From the NCBI GenBank assembly GCA_025451235.1, contig JANWKT010000020.1, positions 112,032 to 176,031 of the forward strand: DNA of 64,000 bases. The letters are read 5' to 3'. Shown here piece after piece: positions 8,724 through 18,830 of this stretch (within the stretch, counting starts at the first letter, position 1; each line of letters opens with the position of its first letter). The notes under the pieces were generated by a model. The model saw only the letters and a list, made by a program, of their open reading frames with translations. It did not search any database and was not told where the DNA came from. The translations under genes and the position numbers were made by a program. The DNA is from Flavobacteriales bacterium (lineage in GTDB: Bacteria; Bacteroidota; Bacteroidia; CAIKAF01).

Positions 8724-9706
8724 TAAAAATTGATTTCCAGTTTTGATGAATCATAGTCTTTGGTGATCCCAATATTTTCTATTTTTTCCTTCAGACCTGT
8801 TCCCAATGCCCTTTCTTTCTGGCAGAAATAATTGGCTCCGAATATCATCATCATAATAAATGCAGACAACGGCCAGGTAATCGCAAGGATCAGCTGGCTG
8901 ATCCCAAAAATGGTAAGCATGTTATCATCACTGAAAGAAGTCATAGATCCTGAATTATATTCTATAATTCCATAAACAAGAGCAACCGGTGTAGTAATAT
9001 TGATGGAAATGATGTACATCAATAAAAATCCAAAAAGCGTGATCAAAATACTTGGCCAAAATCCTTTACGGGCATGCAGGTAACTAAAGTTAATCTCCAG
9101 CGCTTTAAAGAAACCTACTTTTTCATATTGACAAATAAAAATAATCGGACCTGTGCAAGCACATAAGTAGGATCCCAACAACCAAAAGAGTAAAAAGTTA
9201 ACAAGTAAGGCAATACCAATGATGATGACAGATCCGCTGGCAACTCCAAAGGATATAGTGGCAAAAGAAAAGATCCATACCGCCCCTAAAACACTCATGA
9301 GCATAAAGAACAAAATAGTATCTAAAATAAAGTTCAGGATATTCGTGGGGAGAGCCTTGTAGGTTTGTCGGACTACCTGTTTAAAATGTGGTCGCTGGTC
9401 ACCTGTATCATTCTTAATGGCAATGATATGTTCATTTACGTAAGTATTCAACACTAAAAAGGAAAAAAAATAAATTAGGACCGAAAGGAAGACAATAAAT
9501 GCAAATGCATCCGGATCTACAGAACTTCCTTGGGACTTACCAATCAAAAATGGGACGATCAAAATGGCTGACCCGACAATCCATGGTAGTACCGCGGTTA
9601 ACATACCCTTCCAGAAGTTTTTCCAATTATGGCGATATACCAAAAAGGCAAAACTAATTGTTTGCCCCATAGTCCTTTCTTTGCTAAAGATCAATCTTTC
9701 AGTCAT
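8723..9706 (-). CDS. Polytopic membrane protein of the SpoIIM-MoxR operon
   Basis: A 327-residue protein with about six hydrophobic segments (roughly 35-57, 72-92, 125-155, 160-190, 210-235, 262-290). The start MTERLIFSKERTMGQTISFA is supported by an ATGA overlap with the stop of the SpoIIM-family gene. I do not see catalytic motifs. Proteins of this kind are common at this place in Bacteroidota versions of the cluster, and a scaffold or permease-like role is only a guess. Confidence 0.82.
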   Translation of the reverse strand: MTERLIFSKERTMGQTISFAFLVYRHNWKNFWKGMLTAVLPWIVGSAILIVPFLIGKSQGSSVDPDAFAFIVFLSVLIYFFSFLVLNTYVNEHIIAIKNDTGDQRPHFKQVVRQTYKALPTNILNFILDTILFFMLMSVLGAVWIFSFATISFGVASGSVIIIGIALLVNFLLFWLLGSYLCACTGPIIFICQYEKVGFFKALEINFSYLHARKGFWPSILITLFGFLLMYIISINITTPVALVYGIIEYNSGSMTSFSDDNMLTIFGISQLILAITWPLSAFIMMMIFGANYFCQKERALGTGLKEKIENIGITKDYDSSKLEINF

Positions 9707-10899
9707 ACCAGTTCCTTTCTCCTATATTTTTTCCAAGCATTCAACCCCTGAATGATCTTAACAACGCCGGTAATGATAGCACCTGTAAATAGAATTCCTG
9801 CATTCTCACCTGCATGTAAAGTAACAAAAGTGGCAACCATTCCTCCTACAAACCATAAGATCCCGATAGCGATCGTTATCCTATACTCAGGGTATTGATA
9901 ACCATATTGAAAACCCTCCATACTCACCCTTTTAAGTCGTGACCCCAGTATCAGAGGATAAATAATAAAATATGAGATTACTACTCCTAGAGACAGGAGA
10001 ATAACCGTTGCACTCAATAAAAGATTACCATGATACCTGGTTAAAAAGCTTTCTATAAAACCCGCGACTATAATAAATGGCATCATTCCAAACAATATTT
10101 TCAATCCTTCAATGGCCCCTCTTTTAATACTTTCTGCCCTTGTATAGGTGCCCGTAAATAAAAAGCTACCACCCAAAGCCATTCCAGCTGCTCCACTATA
10201 GACCATCTCCGTTATTTCAATGGTCCCATGCATCATAATGGCAGATAATGCTGTCACTCCGGTCTCATAACTTACATCAAAGAACATAAAGAAAAAGGCC
10301 CCCAGCACAATACCGTTCTTTACCAACGCAAATAAAGTACCGATACCAACGAAAATCCCCAGTACGAAAAAAACAATGGATACCCTTATATTGTTCATAG
10401 TAATCATGAAGAACATATTGATATGGTTGTCTTCCCCATAAACTCCAATCGGATCACCATTATCTATTCTTTCCTCTGTCTCATCAACGTATTGATCACT
10501 TGTCACCAACCTCATAAAGGAATTATTGTCACTAGGGTCATTGGCACTTGAGATCCATCCAATCGAAAAAGAGATTAAAAGACCTATAAAACTTGCAAGT
10601 ACCAATTTTCTTTGTCTATAAATAGTAAGGGGGAGTTCCGTTGTCCAGAACGTAATGAATCTTCTGTTTTTTTCTCTTTTATTCTTATAGATCTCGGCGT
10701 GTAGTTTAGAGGAGAGCTGGTTGAGGTAAATGGTTACCTTGCTATCAGGATAGTGGGTCTTGGCATAAGAAAGGTCATCTGTTAACTGCACATATAATGA
10801 GGAAAGATAATCAGGATCGCTGCTTCCTGTTTTTTGCAGGTATCCCTCCAGGTCCTTCCACTTATCCTTATATTTCTTTATAAAAATAGTCTCTTTCAT
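9703..10899 (-). CDS. Stage II sporulation protein M family (SpoIIM/DUF95) membrane protein
   Basis: A 398-residue integral membrane protein. The cytoplasmic N-terminus (1-110, LEGYLQKTGSSDPDYLSSLY) precedes a first membrane segment at about 107-125, and the SpoIIM domain (about 165-320) contains FVKNGIVLG-like and MMHGTIEITEMVYSGAAG motifs typical of the family. Outside endospore formers this family is not linked to sporulation; it is found with RDD, DUF4129, MoxR and DUF58 genes. It is the first gene of the reverse-strand operon, and the RDD gene is divergent 99 bases away. Confidence 0.9.
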   Translation of the reverse strand: MKETIFIKKYKDKWKDLEGYLQKTGSSDPDYLSSLYVQLTDDLSYAKTHYPDSKVTIYLNQLSSKLHAEIYKNKREKNRRFITFWTTELPLTIYRQRKLVLASFIGLLISFSIGWISSANDPSDNNSFMRLVTSDQYVDETEERIDNGDPIGVYGEDNHINMFFMITMNNIRVSIVFFVLGIFVGIGTLFALVKNGIVLGAFFFMFFDVSYETGVTALSAIMMHGTIEITEMVYSGAAGMALGGSFLFTGTYTRAESIKRGAIEGLKILFGMMPFIIVAGFIESFLTRYHGNLLLSATVILLSLGVVISYFIIYPLILGSRLKRVSMEGFQYGYQYPEYRITIAIGILWFVGGMVATFVTLHAGENAGILFTGAIITGVVKIIQGLNAWKKYRRKELV

Positions 10900-10998
10900 A
10901 CGTTATGCCAGCAACAAGTTTAAGAAAAAAACGGGTTAATTCATTTAATTTATATTTTTATCACATAAATTAGTTATTAGATAACGGCGAGGCCTTAC

Positions 10999-11715
10999 AT
11001 GGAACATTCTTTTAAGATAGATACTACCCAAAATGTAGGTATATTATTTCAACTGGCATCTCCCGGTGAACGGGCCCTTTCATGGTTCATTGATTTCAAT
11101 CTTAAGCTTGCTTGGGTACTCATTGTTTTTGAGGTTTTTAAGCATAGTTATAACGAAGATAACCGCTTCGTAATCTCCGCGATTGCTTTTTTGCCAATTG
11201 CTTTTTACAACTTATTATGTGAGCTATTTTTCAATGGACAATCGCTGGGCAAAGCCATTTGCAAAACCAGGGTGATGAAGATTGATGGAACTCAACCAGC
11301 CCTCAGCAATTTTCTGTTGCGTTGGGTATTTGGATTGCTTGAATTCAATATTTTCATAGGCCTGGGTTTGATCATATATTTCTGGAATAACCGGGGTCAA
11401 CGATTAGGTGATATTTTTGCTGGTACTACAGTTATCAAGATCAACAAGGAAATTACATTGGAAGAGACGACTGCTTTAGATCTTCCGGAAAACTATCAAC
11501 CTACTTTTCCGCAAGCCACGAATCTAAGTCAACGGGATGTGGAAGTGATCAAAGAGGGCATCATCTTTTACCGCAAGTACCAAAACTATAAGGTATTGAA
11601 TATTCTGGCCCATAAGATAGCGGGTCATTTACAGGTAACCACCAACTTATCTCAATTGGATTTTCTGCAGGTAATCGTTGCTGATTACAATTATTATAAG
11701 CAAAAGGAAGATTAA
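10999..11715 (+). CDS. RDD family membrane protein
   Basis: A 238-residue protein whose first 160 residues form an RDD domain: GERALSWFIDF at about 23-33 (the Arg and Asp that name the family), three membrane segments, and GQRLGDIFAGTTVI near 130-143. The C-terminal 80 residues are soluble and charged. RDD proteins often lie beside SpoIIM-type genes. Here it is divergent from that operon and shares its control region, which suggests linked regulation. Transport or a Na+/H+ antiport role has been proposed for some members but cannot be inferred here. Confidence 0.9.
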   Translation: MEHSFKIDTTQNVGILFQLASPGERALSWFIDFNLKLAWVLIVFEVFKHSYNEDNRFVISAIAFLPIAFYNLLCELFFNGQSLGKAICKTRVMKIDGTQPALSNFLLRWVFGLLEFNIFIGLGLIIYFWNNRGQRLGDIFAGTTVIKINKEITLEETTALDLPENYQPTFPQATNLSQRDVEVIKEGIIFYRKYQNYKVLNILAHKIAGHLQVTTNLSQLDFLQVIVADYNYYKQKED

Positions 11716-11820
11716 AGATCCCTATCACCCCTTCAAATTGAACTATTTCTTCATTAAATCGTATTAAAATACATACTGTAACTATTAATTTACAGTTATA
11801 ATTGCGATTTTTGTAGAACA

Positions 11821-12639
11821 ATGGCTAGGAGGCTGATTATTATATGGATTATATTGGCAGGGATGGGCACCGGTTATGCCCAACTTGTGCAGGTGTCGGG
11901 TTATGTTTATACCAGCGATTCTATAGGAGTGGTTCCTTTTGCCAACATTTATAATAAAAAGACCCGTTCAGGCAGCCAGGCCGGTATTTCAGGTTTTTAT
12001 ACCGTTTTGATAGCTCCGGGTGATACAGTAGAGATCACAGCCATCGGATACCAAAAAGCGGTTCTTCATCTACCTGCTTCCTATGTTGGTACGTCGTTTC
12101 ATTATGATGTACCCCTGAAACATGTAAGGTATGATCTACCTACCTTTACCAAGTACTATATCGATATGGAAATTTTCAAGCGTGAATTTACGGCCATGCA
12201 GGTACCGGAGGAAAAAAGATATATTACGATCGATAAAGGCCAGATCACCAGTAAAGCCCCCGCTAAAGAAAATTTTGGTTATACCCTTCAGGGCCCATTT
12301 AGCTGGTTGTACAATAAGTTTAGCCGAAAATCAAGGGAAATGGCAAAACTAGCTGACCTTAGGTCGAACCAACTGGAGAACTATTCAGCCACCCAGCGGT
12401 TAACACCGCAATATATATCCTTGGCCACCGGCGTATCTGAAGATAAGGCCATGGACCTGGCCACCTATTGCGATATTTCCGAATCAGCTTTGGCCAATTA
12501 TTCAAATTATGACCTCATGGTTACTTTACAGAGATGCCTGGAGGTGTATAAAAAAGATAAAAATCTTACCGATGAGGACCTGGGTATCAAACCTGTTGTA
12601 CAGGATAGCTTAAATACTAATCCAGATCCGCAAAAATAA
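11821..12639 (+). CDS. Secreted carboxypeptidase-regulatory-like domain protein, copy 1
   Basis: A 272-residue protein with a signal peptide (ending near GTGYAQ) and then a CarboxypepD_reg-like beta-sandwich at about 22-105: VQVSGYVYTSD, VPFANIYNKKT and SGFYTVLIAPGDTVEITAIG. The second half has no known domain but holds a segment, GPFSWLYNKFSRKSRE, that is also present in the next gene. In Bacteroidota this fold is the N-terminal domain of many TonB-dependent receptors; here it stands alone without a barrel. The stop TAA abuts the ATG of copy 2, so the two are co-transcribed. Confidence 0.85.
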   Translation: MARRLIIIWIILAGMGTGYAQLVQVSGYVYTSDSIGVVPFANIYNKKTRSGSQAGISGFYTVLIAPGDTVEITAIGYQKAVLHLPASYVGTSFHYDVPLKHVRYDLPTFTKYYIDMEIFKREFTAMQVPEEKRYITIDKGQITSKAPAKENFGYTLQGPFSWLYNKFSRKSREMAKLADLRSNQLENYSATQRLTPQYISLATGVSEDKAMDLATYCDISESALANYSNYDLMVTLQRCLEVYKKDKNLTDEDLGIKPVVQDSLNTNPDPQK

Positions 12640-13455
12640 ATGACTAAAAAATTATTGATATTTGCCTTTATTTTTACCAACACCTTACTAGCAGAGGCTC
12701 AATTGGTGCAAGTATCAGGTTTTTTATGGATCCGAAGTGATTCTACTGCTTCTGTCCCCTATGCAAGCGTTATTAATAAAAGAACTGGTAGGGGGATCCA
12801 AAGCAGCCACGATGGATTTTATACCATATTAATGGCTCCCAATGATACTGTCGAAATAACGGCTATCGGATATAAATCGAAGAAAATCACATTACCTATC
12901 GGATATAGTCAGACCAACTATCATAAAAATATATATCTCGATCCAGATATATTTACGCTGAAAGAACATACGGTAAATGGAATTACCTGGGCCAAATTCA
13001 AGGAAGCTTTTGTGAACATGGAGGTGGTAGAGGAAAAAAAATATGTGACCCTGGATCCTAGCTCCACAGCCGCCAGTGCTCCCGACAAAACGAATTTCGG
13101 GGTTGCCCTGAACGGACCTATTTCGTGGTTATACAATAAGCTGGGCAAAAAAGCCCGTGAACAGGAGAAACTGGAAGACCTTAAACAAGGGAACGACCCT
13201 CAGATGGAATATACCAGACGAATTACCAATGAATTTGTGATGGGTGTTACCAAATTACCGGAAGATAAGGTAAATGATTTTCTTAAATTCTGCTCTGATG
13301 ATATCGACTTTTATGCATACGCCGCTGAATATGATATAAAAGCTAAATTGCTTTCTTGCCTACCGGAATTCAAAAAACAGCATAATATAACGGATCTGGT
13401 AGCGCCTGAAAATAATCCTAATCCTTCCGATACTATTCCCTCGAACCCAAGATAA
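12640..13455 (+). CDS. Secreted carboxypeptidase-regulatory-like domain protein, copy 2
   Basis: A 271-residue paralogue of the preceding gene with the same plan: signal peptide (ending LLAEAQ), CarboxypepD_reg-like domain (LVQVSGFLWIRSD, DGFYTILMAPNDTVEITAIG) and the shared second half with NFGVALNGPISWLYNK and a Lys/Glu-rich stretch. The two proteins have diverged but stay colinear over their whole lengths, which points to an old tandem duplication. Function is not known; a periplasmic or surface location is likely. Confidence 0.85.
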   Translation: MTKKLLIFAFIFTNTLLAEAQLVQVSGFLWIRSDSTASVPYASVINKRTGRGIQSSHDGFYTILMAPNDTVEITAIGYKSKKITLPIGYSQTNYHKNIYLDPDIFTLKEHTVNGITWAKFKEAFVNMEVVEEKKYVTLDPSSTAASAPDKTNFGVALNGPISWLYNKLGKKAREQEKLEDLKQGNDPQMEYTRRITNEFVMGVTKLPEDKVNDFLKFCSDDIDFYAYAAEYDIKAKLLSCLPEFKKQHNITDLVAPENNPNPSDTIPSNPR

Positions 13456-13502
13456 GGCCTTCGTCCAAAGCTTTTCTCTGCCCATAACTGGCAACAAATA
13501 AC

Positions 13503-13510
13503 TACCTTTG
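13503..13510 (+). promoter_or_regulatory. -7 promoter box of obgE
   Basis: TACCTTTG matches TAnnTTTG. It ends 6 bases before the preferred obgE ATG at 13517, so the transcript would have almost no leader. It also overlaps the alternative ATG at 13508, which argues against that start. No good -33 element was seen. Confidence 0.5.
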
Positions 13511-13516
13511 CAGCCA

Positions 13517-14512
13517 ATGGCAGATTCTAATTTTGTTGATTACGTAAAAATTTGTTGCAGATCAGGTGCAGGTGGCGCAGGATGTATGCATTTTCACCGC
13601 GATAAACTTACCTCCATGGGAGGACCCGATGGCGGAGATGGAGGACGAGGTGGGCATATCATTTTACGTGGTAATAAACAATTATGGACGTTGCTGCATT
13701 TAAAATACCGGAAACATGTAATTGCAGAAGCAGGTGAATCAGGTAGAGGAGCTTTGCAGCATGGAAAAAATGGGAAGGACATGATTTTGGATGTCCCGCT
13801 TGGTACCGTGGCCAAAGATGCCGAAACAGGGGAAGTACATTTTGAAATTACTGAGGATGGTGAAGAAAGGATCCTAAGCCCTGGTGGAAGAGGTGGACTT
13901 GGCAATGATCATTTTAAAACATCTACCAACCAGGCCCCCAGGCATGCTCAACCTGGAGAGCCAGGAAGAGAAGAATGGAAAGTACTTGAATTAAAGGTAT
14001 TGGCTGATGTTGGGCTGGTTGGGTTCCCGAATGCGGGTAAGTCGACTTTATTATCGGTGATCACCGCTGCTAAACCCGAAATTGCAGATTACCCCTTTAC
14101 CACCATTGTACCTAATTTAGGCATTGTAAAATATTACGATCATAAATCGTTTATAGTTGCAGATATTCCAGGAATTATTGAAGGTGCACATTTAGGCAAA
14201 GGAATTGGTTTGCGGTTTCTACGTCATATTGAAAGAAATTCTGTTTTATTGTTCATGATCCCCGCTGATGCAAAAGATTATCGGACGGAATATAAGATCC
14301 TTTGTAACGAATTGGAACAATACAATCCAGAGCTCATGCATAAGGACCGGGTGATTGCCATTACCAAAGCAGATATGCTGGATGATGAGCTAATGCAGGC
14401 AATTCTAAAAGAATATTCAGATATGGAATTTATTTTCATATCTTCCCATACCGGTTATAACCTGCAGCAACTTAAAGATGAGTTATGGAAGGTGATTAAC
14501 CGACCGATTTAA
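13517..14512 (+). CDS. obgE: GTPase Obg (ribosome-assembly GTPase)
   Basis: A cytoplasmic GTPase acting in 50S ribosome assembly and the stringent response. The protein is 331 residues from the ATG at 13517, giving the canonical N-terminus [12 protein letters not shown]; an ATG three codons upstream is inside the promoter. The glycine-rich Obg fold spans about 1-157 ([12 protein letters not shown] at 35-46). The G domain has G1 GFPNAGKS (169-176), the switch region DYPFTT, G3 DIPG and G4 TKAD. The C-terminal OCT domain of some Obg proteins is absent, as in many Bacteroidota. The PAP2 gene begins 5 bases after the stop. Confidence 0.97.
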   Translation: MADSNFVDYVKICCRSGAGGAGCMHFHRDKLTSMGGPDGGDGGRGGHIILRGNKQLWTLLHLKYRKHVIAEAGESGRGALQHGKNGKDMILDVPLGTVAKDAETGEVHFEITEDGEERILSPGGRGGLGNDHFKTSTNQAPRHAQPGEPGREEWKVLELKVLADVGLVGFPNAGKSTLLSVITAAKPEIADYPFTTIVPNLGIVKYYDHKSFIVADIPGIIEGAHLGKGIGLRFLRHIERNSVLLFMIPADAKDYRTEYKILCNELEQYNPELMHKDRVIAITKADMLDDELMQAILKEYSDMEFIFISSHTGYNLQQLKDELWKVINRPI

Positions 14513-14517
14513 TTTCT

Positions 14518-15105
14518 TTGGAAACAATTCAAAATATCGATTGGGCCTTATTGCTATTCGTTAACGGCAGCCATACTCCCTTATGGGATTCATTCTTCAT
14601 TTTTATTACAGATAAATATAACTGGACCCCTTTGTATATCCTATTGGCTATTGTTTTTATAAAAAAACTAGGACTCAAAAACGGGTTAATTGTTATTGCA
14701 GGTGCCCTCCTATGTTTTGCTTTAACCGATATCATCAGTGCAAGGATCATTAAAGGCCTGGTGGAACGTCCACGGCCATGTCATACCGTTATTGGACAGA
14801 TGAATATATGGAACCCCAATGGTTGCGGCGGGGCATACGGATTTGTATCTACTCATGCTGCCAATACAATGGGAATTGCCTTGTTCTGCATATTGGTTTT
14901 TATCAGAAAAATAAAAGGAAAGATAACCGGACCTATGGTATTGCTGTTGATCCTTTATCCCTTTTTAAATGGTCTATCAAGGATCTATTTGGGTGTACAT
15001 TTTCCAACCGACGTATTATGCGGATGGCTGTTTGGAGGCATCATTGCCTTTGGATTGTTTTATGGTATTGATAAATGGGTATTAAAAATTCCTGATAAGC
15101 AATAA
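14518..15105 (+). CDS. PAP2 family membrane phosphatase
   Basis: A 195-residue integral membrane protein that probably removes phosphate from a lipid phosphate such as undecaprenyl pyrophosphate or phosphatidic acid. All three PAP2 motifs are visible: KGLVERPRP (motif 1), STHAANTMG in place of the usual PSGH (motif 2) and SRIYLGVHFPTDV (motif 3, with the Arg, His and Asp). It appears to start with TTG at 14518, giving METIQNIDWALLLFVNG, which is the expected family start; no in-frame ATG fits. It is 5 bases downstream of obgE and likely co-transcribed. Confidence 0.92.
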   Translation: METIQNIDWALLLFVNGSHTPLWDSFFIFITDKYNWTPLYILLAIVFIKKLGLKNGLIVIAGALLCFALTDIISARIIKGLVERPRPCHTVIGQMNIWNPNGCGGAYGFVSTHAANTMGIALFCILVFIRKIKGKITGPMVLLLILYPFLNGLSRIYLGVHFPTDVLCGWLFGGIIAFGLFYGIDKWVLKIPDKQ

Positions 15106-15127
15106 CTTCGATTCAAGTGGAATTTAT

Positions 15128-15490
15128 ATGGCTACTCCAACCAAAAGTGATCCTACACCTATATATATTCTAAGCTCATTATTGATCTTGATTTTTTTGA
15201 TATGTATAGCAGTATACATTTACGACCTGACCGTTTTTTTAGCTCCAAGTGAAAGTGTGCTTATTCCAACTTATATACAAGCTTCATTCAGGGTCTTTTC
15301 AACGATCATCATTGCAACATGCCTGGCATGCTGCGCTTCCGGAATTATCATGTCAATCTATGCTATTAAAAAGAGGAAGTGGATATTTCTGGGCATTGGT
15401 TTTGCTATTCTTCTCCTCATGATCATTGGTAATAGTGTAAGTATTTATTTTTATCCGGTCTTTATTCCGGTATATAATTATTTTATCTAA
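15128..15490 (+). CDS. Small membrane protein of unknown function
   Basis: A 120-residue protein with three hydrophobic segments (about 12-33, 50-75, 84-105) and short polar connections. The second segment has a cluster of three cysteines (TCLACCASG). I do not recognise a family. It follows the PAP2 gene by 22 bases on the same strand, so it may belong to the obgE transcript. Confidence 0.6.
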   Translation: MATPTKSDPTPIYILSSLLILIFLICIAVYIYDLTVFLAPSESVLIPTYIQASFRVFSTIIIATCLACCASGIIMSIYAIKKRKWIFLGIGFAILLLMIIGNSVSIYFYPVFIPVYNYFI

Positions 15491-15522
15491 TATCATCAGG
15501 CAATGAAGCGGCCTCCCCGAAC

Positions 15523-16500
15523 TTAATCCTTCAATGGTCTTTTCTTGATCATACCTCCCCTGGTATCCTTTACACTGTTCATGACCACAAAAGCCTTGTC
15601 ATCGATCTTTTCGATCTCAGTATTCAGTTTGTTCAATTCGAGCCGGGTGATCACTGTATAAATAATATCTGTATCCATGGTTTCCCCATGGCCTCCAAAT
15701 CCTCTTTTACCTTGATAAATGGTTACTCCCCTACCCATTTCATGAATGATCATATGCCGGATGGATTCACTCCTTCCTGATATAATTGTTACACCAATAT
15801 ATTCTTCAATACCTTCTACGATAAAGTCAACCGTCTTCGAAGCCGCCAGGTAGGTAATCATAGAATACAAGGCTGTTGTAATGGAAAGAAAATATGCGGC
15901 AGCGCAGAAAATAATAATATTAAAAACGAGTATAACGTCGCCTAAAGTAGTTCCGAATTTCTTGCTCAAAAATATCGCGAGTACCTCTGTTCCATCGATC
16001 ACTGCACCACCCCTTACAGCCAGTCCAATTCCGGCACCTAAAAAGAATCCTCCGAACACTGCTACCAATACTTTATCATCGGTAATATCTGGGAATTGAA
16101 CCGTGGCAGTTGCAATGGCCAAGGCTATAATAGCGATCGTAGTTTTAACGGCAAACCTTTTGCCGATTACTTTATATCCCAAAATAATAAAGGGAATGTT
16201 GATAGCGACCAATAATATGGATAACGAAACCGATGAAACTTGCGAAACTAATAGTGCAATGCCCGTGGCTCCGCCATCAATAAAACCGATAGGTAATAAA
16301 AAGCCTTTCAACCCAAGCGTAGCTGATGCCACTCCCAGAGCAATGAACAATACATCTTTTAATAACCTCACCGCTTCAATTCTCATGAGGCGAAAGCCTT
16401 TCGCCATCTCGATCCTTGAAAATTCACGTCCCTCGGGAGTTTTGTCTCTCTTGCCTCTTAAAACGGTTTGAATAACGAGTTGTCTCCAGAATCTTGTCAT
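15523..16500 (-). CDS. YitT family membrane protein (DUF161 and DUF2179 domains)
   Basis: A 325-residue protein from the ATG at 16500. Longer starts would overlap the upstream gene and add a cysteine-rich segment unlike the family. After a basic N-terminus come five or so membrane segments (about 45-225) with GLKGFLLPIGFIDGGATGIA, typical of YitT, then a C-terminal DUF2179 domain (about 235-315) with GRGVTIYQGKRGF. Some relatives are proposed transporters or regulators of ion homeostasis, but the substrate is not known. It lies 20 bases downstream of the T9SS cargo gene at 16521. Confidence 0.92.
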   Translation of the reverse strand: MTRFWRQLVIQTVLRGKRDKTPEGREFSRIEMAKGFRLMRIEAVRLLKDVLFIALGVASATLGLKGFLLPIGFIDGGATGIALLVSQVSSVSLSILLVAINIPFIILGYKVIGKRFAVKTTIAIIALAIATATVQFPDITDDKVLVAVFGGFFLGAGIGLAVRGGAVIDGTEVLAIFLSKKFGTTLGDVILVFNIIIFCAAAYFLSITTALYSMITYLAASKTVDFIVEGIEEYIGVTIISGRSESIRHMIIHEMGRGVTIYQGKRGFGGHGETMDTDIIYTVITRLELNKLNTEIEKIDDKAFVVMNSVKDTRGGMIKKRPLKD

Positions 16501-16520
16501 GCTGGAACTAAAGGTAAAAA

Positions 16521-18809
16521 TTATTTGGTAACTACAAGTTTGGAAGAACGTTCCATACCATTTGTTATAACACTCACCACATATATTCCTGCATCCCAAC
16601 CATAAGTGCTTAAGTTGATCTTGTCACCGGTCCAGTTGGCAGCATACATTAATTTACCTTCTGCCGAAAAAACTTTTATCAGATGGTCCTCAAAGCTATT
16701 TAAATGAATAATGAAATATTCACTGGCAGGATTGGGATAAATACCAAATGCATCGTTGGTATAAGGTACTTCAATATCACTGATATCAGGCGGGCCGAAA
16801 ATACTGGTTTGTCCCATATATTCATTTAAAAACAAATATCCATCCTTCCAATAAAGGTCATGCACCCCCCATAAATTGTTGTAGATATGCTCTCCACCAT
16901 GGGTATAACTATCAACAGGAATATATGGTGGCGATTTAGGGATTGCATTTAATGGATCAGTACTGGAAGTAATGTAGATATAATTGGAATCAAAGGCCAT
17001 GAATATTCTATGTTTACTACTCATTGGGAATTGATCTGAAGAAATAAGTGTTAGTGTATTATTGACATCATCAAAATAATATCTTGCTATTTCATCGTTT
17101 CCTATCAAAACTTTTTTCTTAAAAACAAATAGGGTATCATTGATCAGCACAAAAGACTTGAATTGTCTAAATGCCGGAGCCAATGTGGATGTCAATATAG
17201 TCATGGAAGTATCGAAAACGATGATGGAATCATACTTACATGCAAATAATTTTGCTGAGGGATGCCAGAGGATATCCTGAGCATTGTTCATCCTTTTATA
17301 AGACTTCACATGAGGATAGTTTGGATTAACAACATCAGCCAGTACAATATGTTTTGCGACGCCGTCGATATCTTCAATAACTGCCAGCTTACCGTTATAA
17401 TACCTGGATTTCTGAAAATCAGCTGGAAGCAAAGTCAGCGTATCAACGGATGTATCAGAAATAAGGGTTAATGTTGCCTGATCGTAGACCCTCAGCCGTT
17501 CTCCGGTAAGATACCAACCATAAATGTAATCGGCTGAATCGGAAAGACTAATCGCCCGACAAAATCCTCCCGTGGTATCCTGATCGGATAGTTGCGGAAG
17601 TACCGTTTGAATATTATCAATTGTGTATTTTTCCAATCCAAAACCTTCATCCGCTTCCACCAGGATTTCTTTTGCTACAGCACTCCCATGACACCAGCCG
17701 CCTGTATGCTTTTTGCCATAGACAATTTCATTGTGAATATCCGATACGTCTACCGTCCATATACCGTACCATTCTGATGCCACATACATTTTTCGTGTGA
17801 TCTCATCAATTTCCGCATCGAAATGGTATAACCCTGCATAAATATCGGTGAGCAAATGAACATTACTTGAATTAACAGCATCGTATACATAAATTTCTCC
17901 ATAATATGGTTGAAACCATTGATGACCGATAGGCCCACCTCCTTGTGTAGAAATATAGACCGTATCATTGATCATTTCGGCACTCATAGGAATGGAAGTG
18001 CTGCCGCCTGCAAATGCAAAACCCATAATCGTGTCACTGAAGGTGTATTGTAAATCAGTAGGGTCTGAATAGTCCAGTACTAAATAATGTCCATGCGTGA
18101 AAGGAAGAATCGAAAGTATCTGCCCTCCCATCACATGAAGAAGATTATTGTTTTCACCAAATGCAACCTCCATAGAATTACCAATATTATTCTGGTAAAA
18201 GTCCAATGGTTGCATGTTTTTGAGATCATACATATAGATACCTTCAATCGGCACATCCCATGTCTCAGTGTAGAATAATGTATACGCTAACAAGCTGTCC
18301 TTTATGTCTACACCATGAACCCGGGCAGAATCAGAATAACTTGCAATTGTATATTGATATATTATGTTCGTACCTGCATCATGCAAGAGATTTACCTTCG
18401 TCTTTCCAGCGGTAATAATAGAATCTCCATAAAAGGCAATATCGTAAACTGATTCATTAGGACTTGAAGGAATATAATGGGCCTGTTCATCCAAATAAAC
18501 CGGACCAGGTACTATATCGAATTTGTATAAACCATCATGGTTGGCGCAAACATATAAATATCCGTTGTGCTCCGTGATATAATCGATATTGGATAACATC
18601 CGCTGCTTGAATACAAGATTATTGGGAGTATTGTTTGGTCCATTGATCGTCCAAATCTCCAATGTATTGGCTGCTCCCACATACAATAAGTTATTGTGCA
18701 GAAATACCTCGTATGCCGAACCACCATCGGTAGATCCTAAATAATTCAGGGGGTTTTGTGCCAGCAATGTTGTAAAGAAGAATGGCAATAAAGTGAAAAA
18801 CCTTTTCAT
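16521..18809 (-). CDS. Large T9SS-exported beta-propeller-like protein
   Basis: A 762-residue protein from the ATG at 18809, which leads into the signal peptide MKRFFTLLPFFFTTLLAQ. The body is made of repeating segments of about 45-60 residues with strand-turn patterns (for example NNLLYVGAANTLEIWTING and NGYLYVCANHDGLYKFD) that look like LVIVD/YVTN-type propeller blades. The last 75 residues are a type A T9SS sorting domain: GIYPNPASEYFIIHL, then LSTYGWDAGIYVVSV and SSKLVVTK. It should be secreted across the outer membrane and probably attached to the surface. Ligand or substrate unknown. Confidence 0.88.
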   Translation of the reverse strand: MKRFFTLLPFFFTTLLAQNPLNYLGSTDGGSAYEVFLHNNLLYVGAANTLEIWTINGPNNTPNNLVFKQRMLSNIDYITEHNGYLYVCANHDGLYKFDIVPGPVYLDEQAHYIPSSPNESVYDIAFYGDSIITAGKTKVNLLHDAGTNIIYQYTIASYSDSARVHGVDIKDSLLAYTLFYTETWDVPIEGIYMYDLKNMQPLDFYQNNIGNSMEVAFGENNNLLHVMGGQILSILPFTHGHYLVLDYSDPTDLQYTFSDTIMGFAFAGGSTSIPMSAEMINDTVYISTQGGGPIGHQWFQPYYGEIYVYDAVNSSNVHLLTDIYAGLYHFDAEIDEITRKMYVASEWYGIWTVDVSDIHNEIVYGKKHTGGWCHGSAVAKEILVEADEGFGLEKYTIDNIQTVLPQLSDQDTTGGFCRAISLSDSADYIYGWYLTGERLRVYDQATLTLISDTSVDTLTLLPADFQKSRYYNGKLAVIEDIDGVAKHIVLADVVNPNYPHVKSYKRMNNAQDILWHPSAKLFACKYDSIIVFDTSMTILTSTLAPAFRQFKSFVLINDTLFVFKKKVLIGNDEIARYYFDDVNNTLTLISSDQFPMSSKHRIFMAFDSNYIYITSSTDPLNAIPKSPPYIPVDSYTHGGEHIYNNLWGVHDLYWKDGYLFLNEYMGQTSIFGPPDISDIEVPYTNDAFGIYPNPASEYFIIHLNSFEDHLIKVFSAEGKLMYAANWTGDKINLSTYGWDAGIYVVSVITNGMERSSKLVVTK

Positions 18810-18830
18810 TATTAAAGTTGAGTTGTACTC

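Noticed and set aside
16501-16599. 33-residue N-terminal extension of the YitT protein
   Set aside because: It overlaps the upstream cargo gene and is unlike family starts; the ATG at 16500 is preferred.
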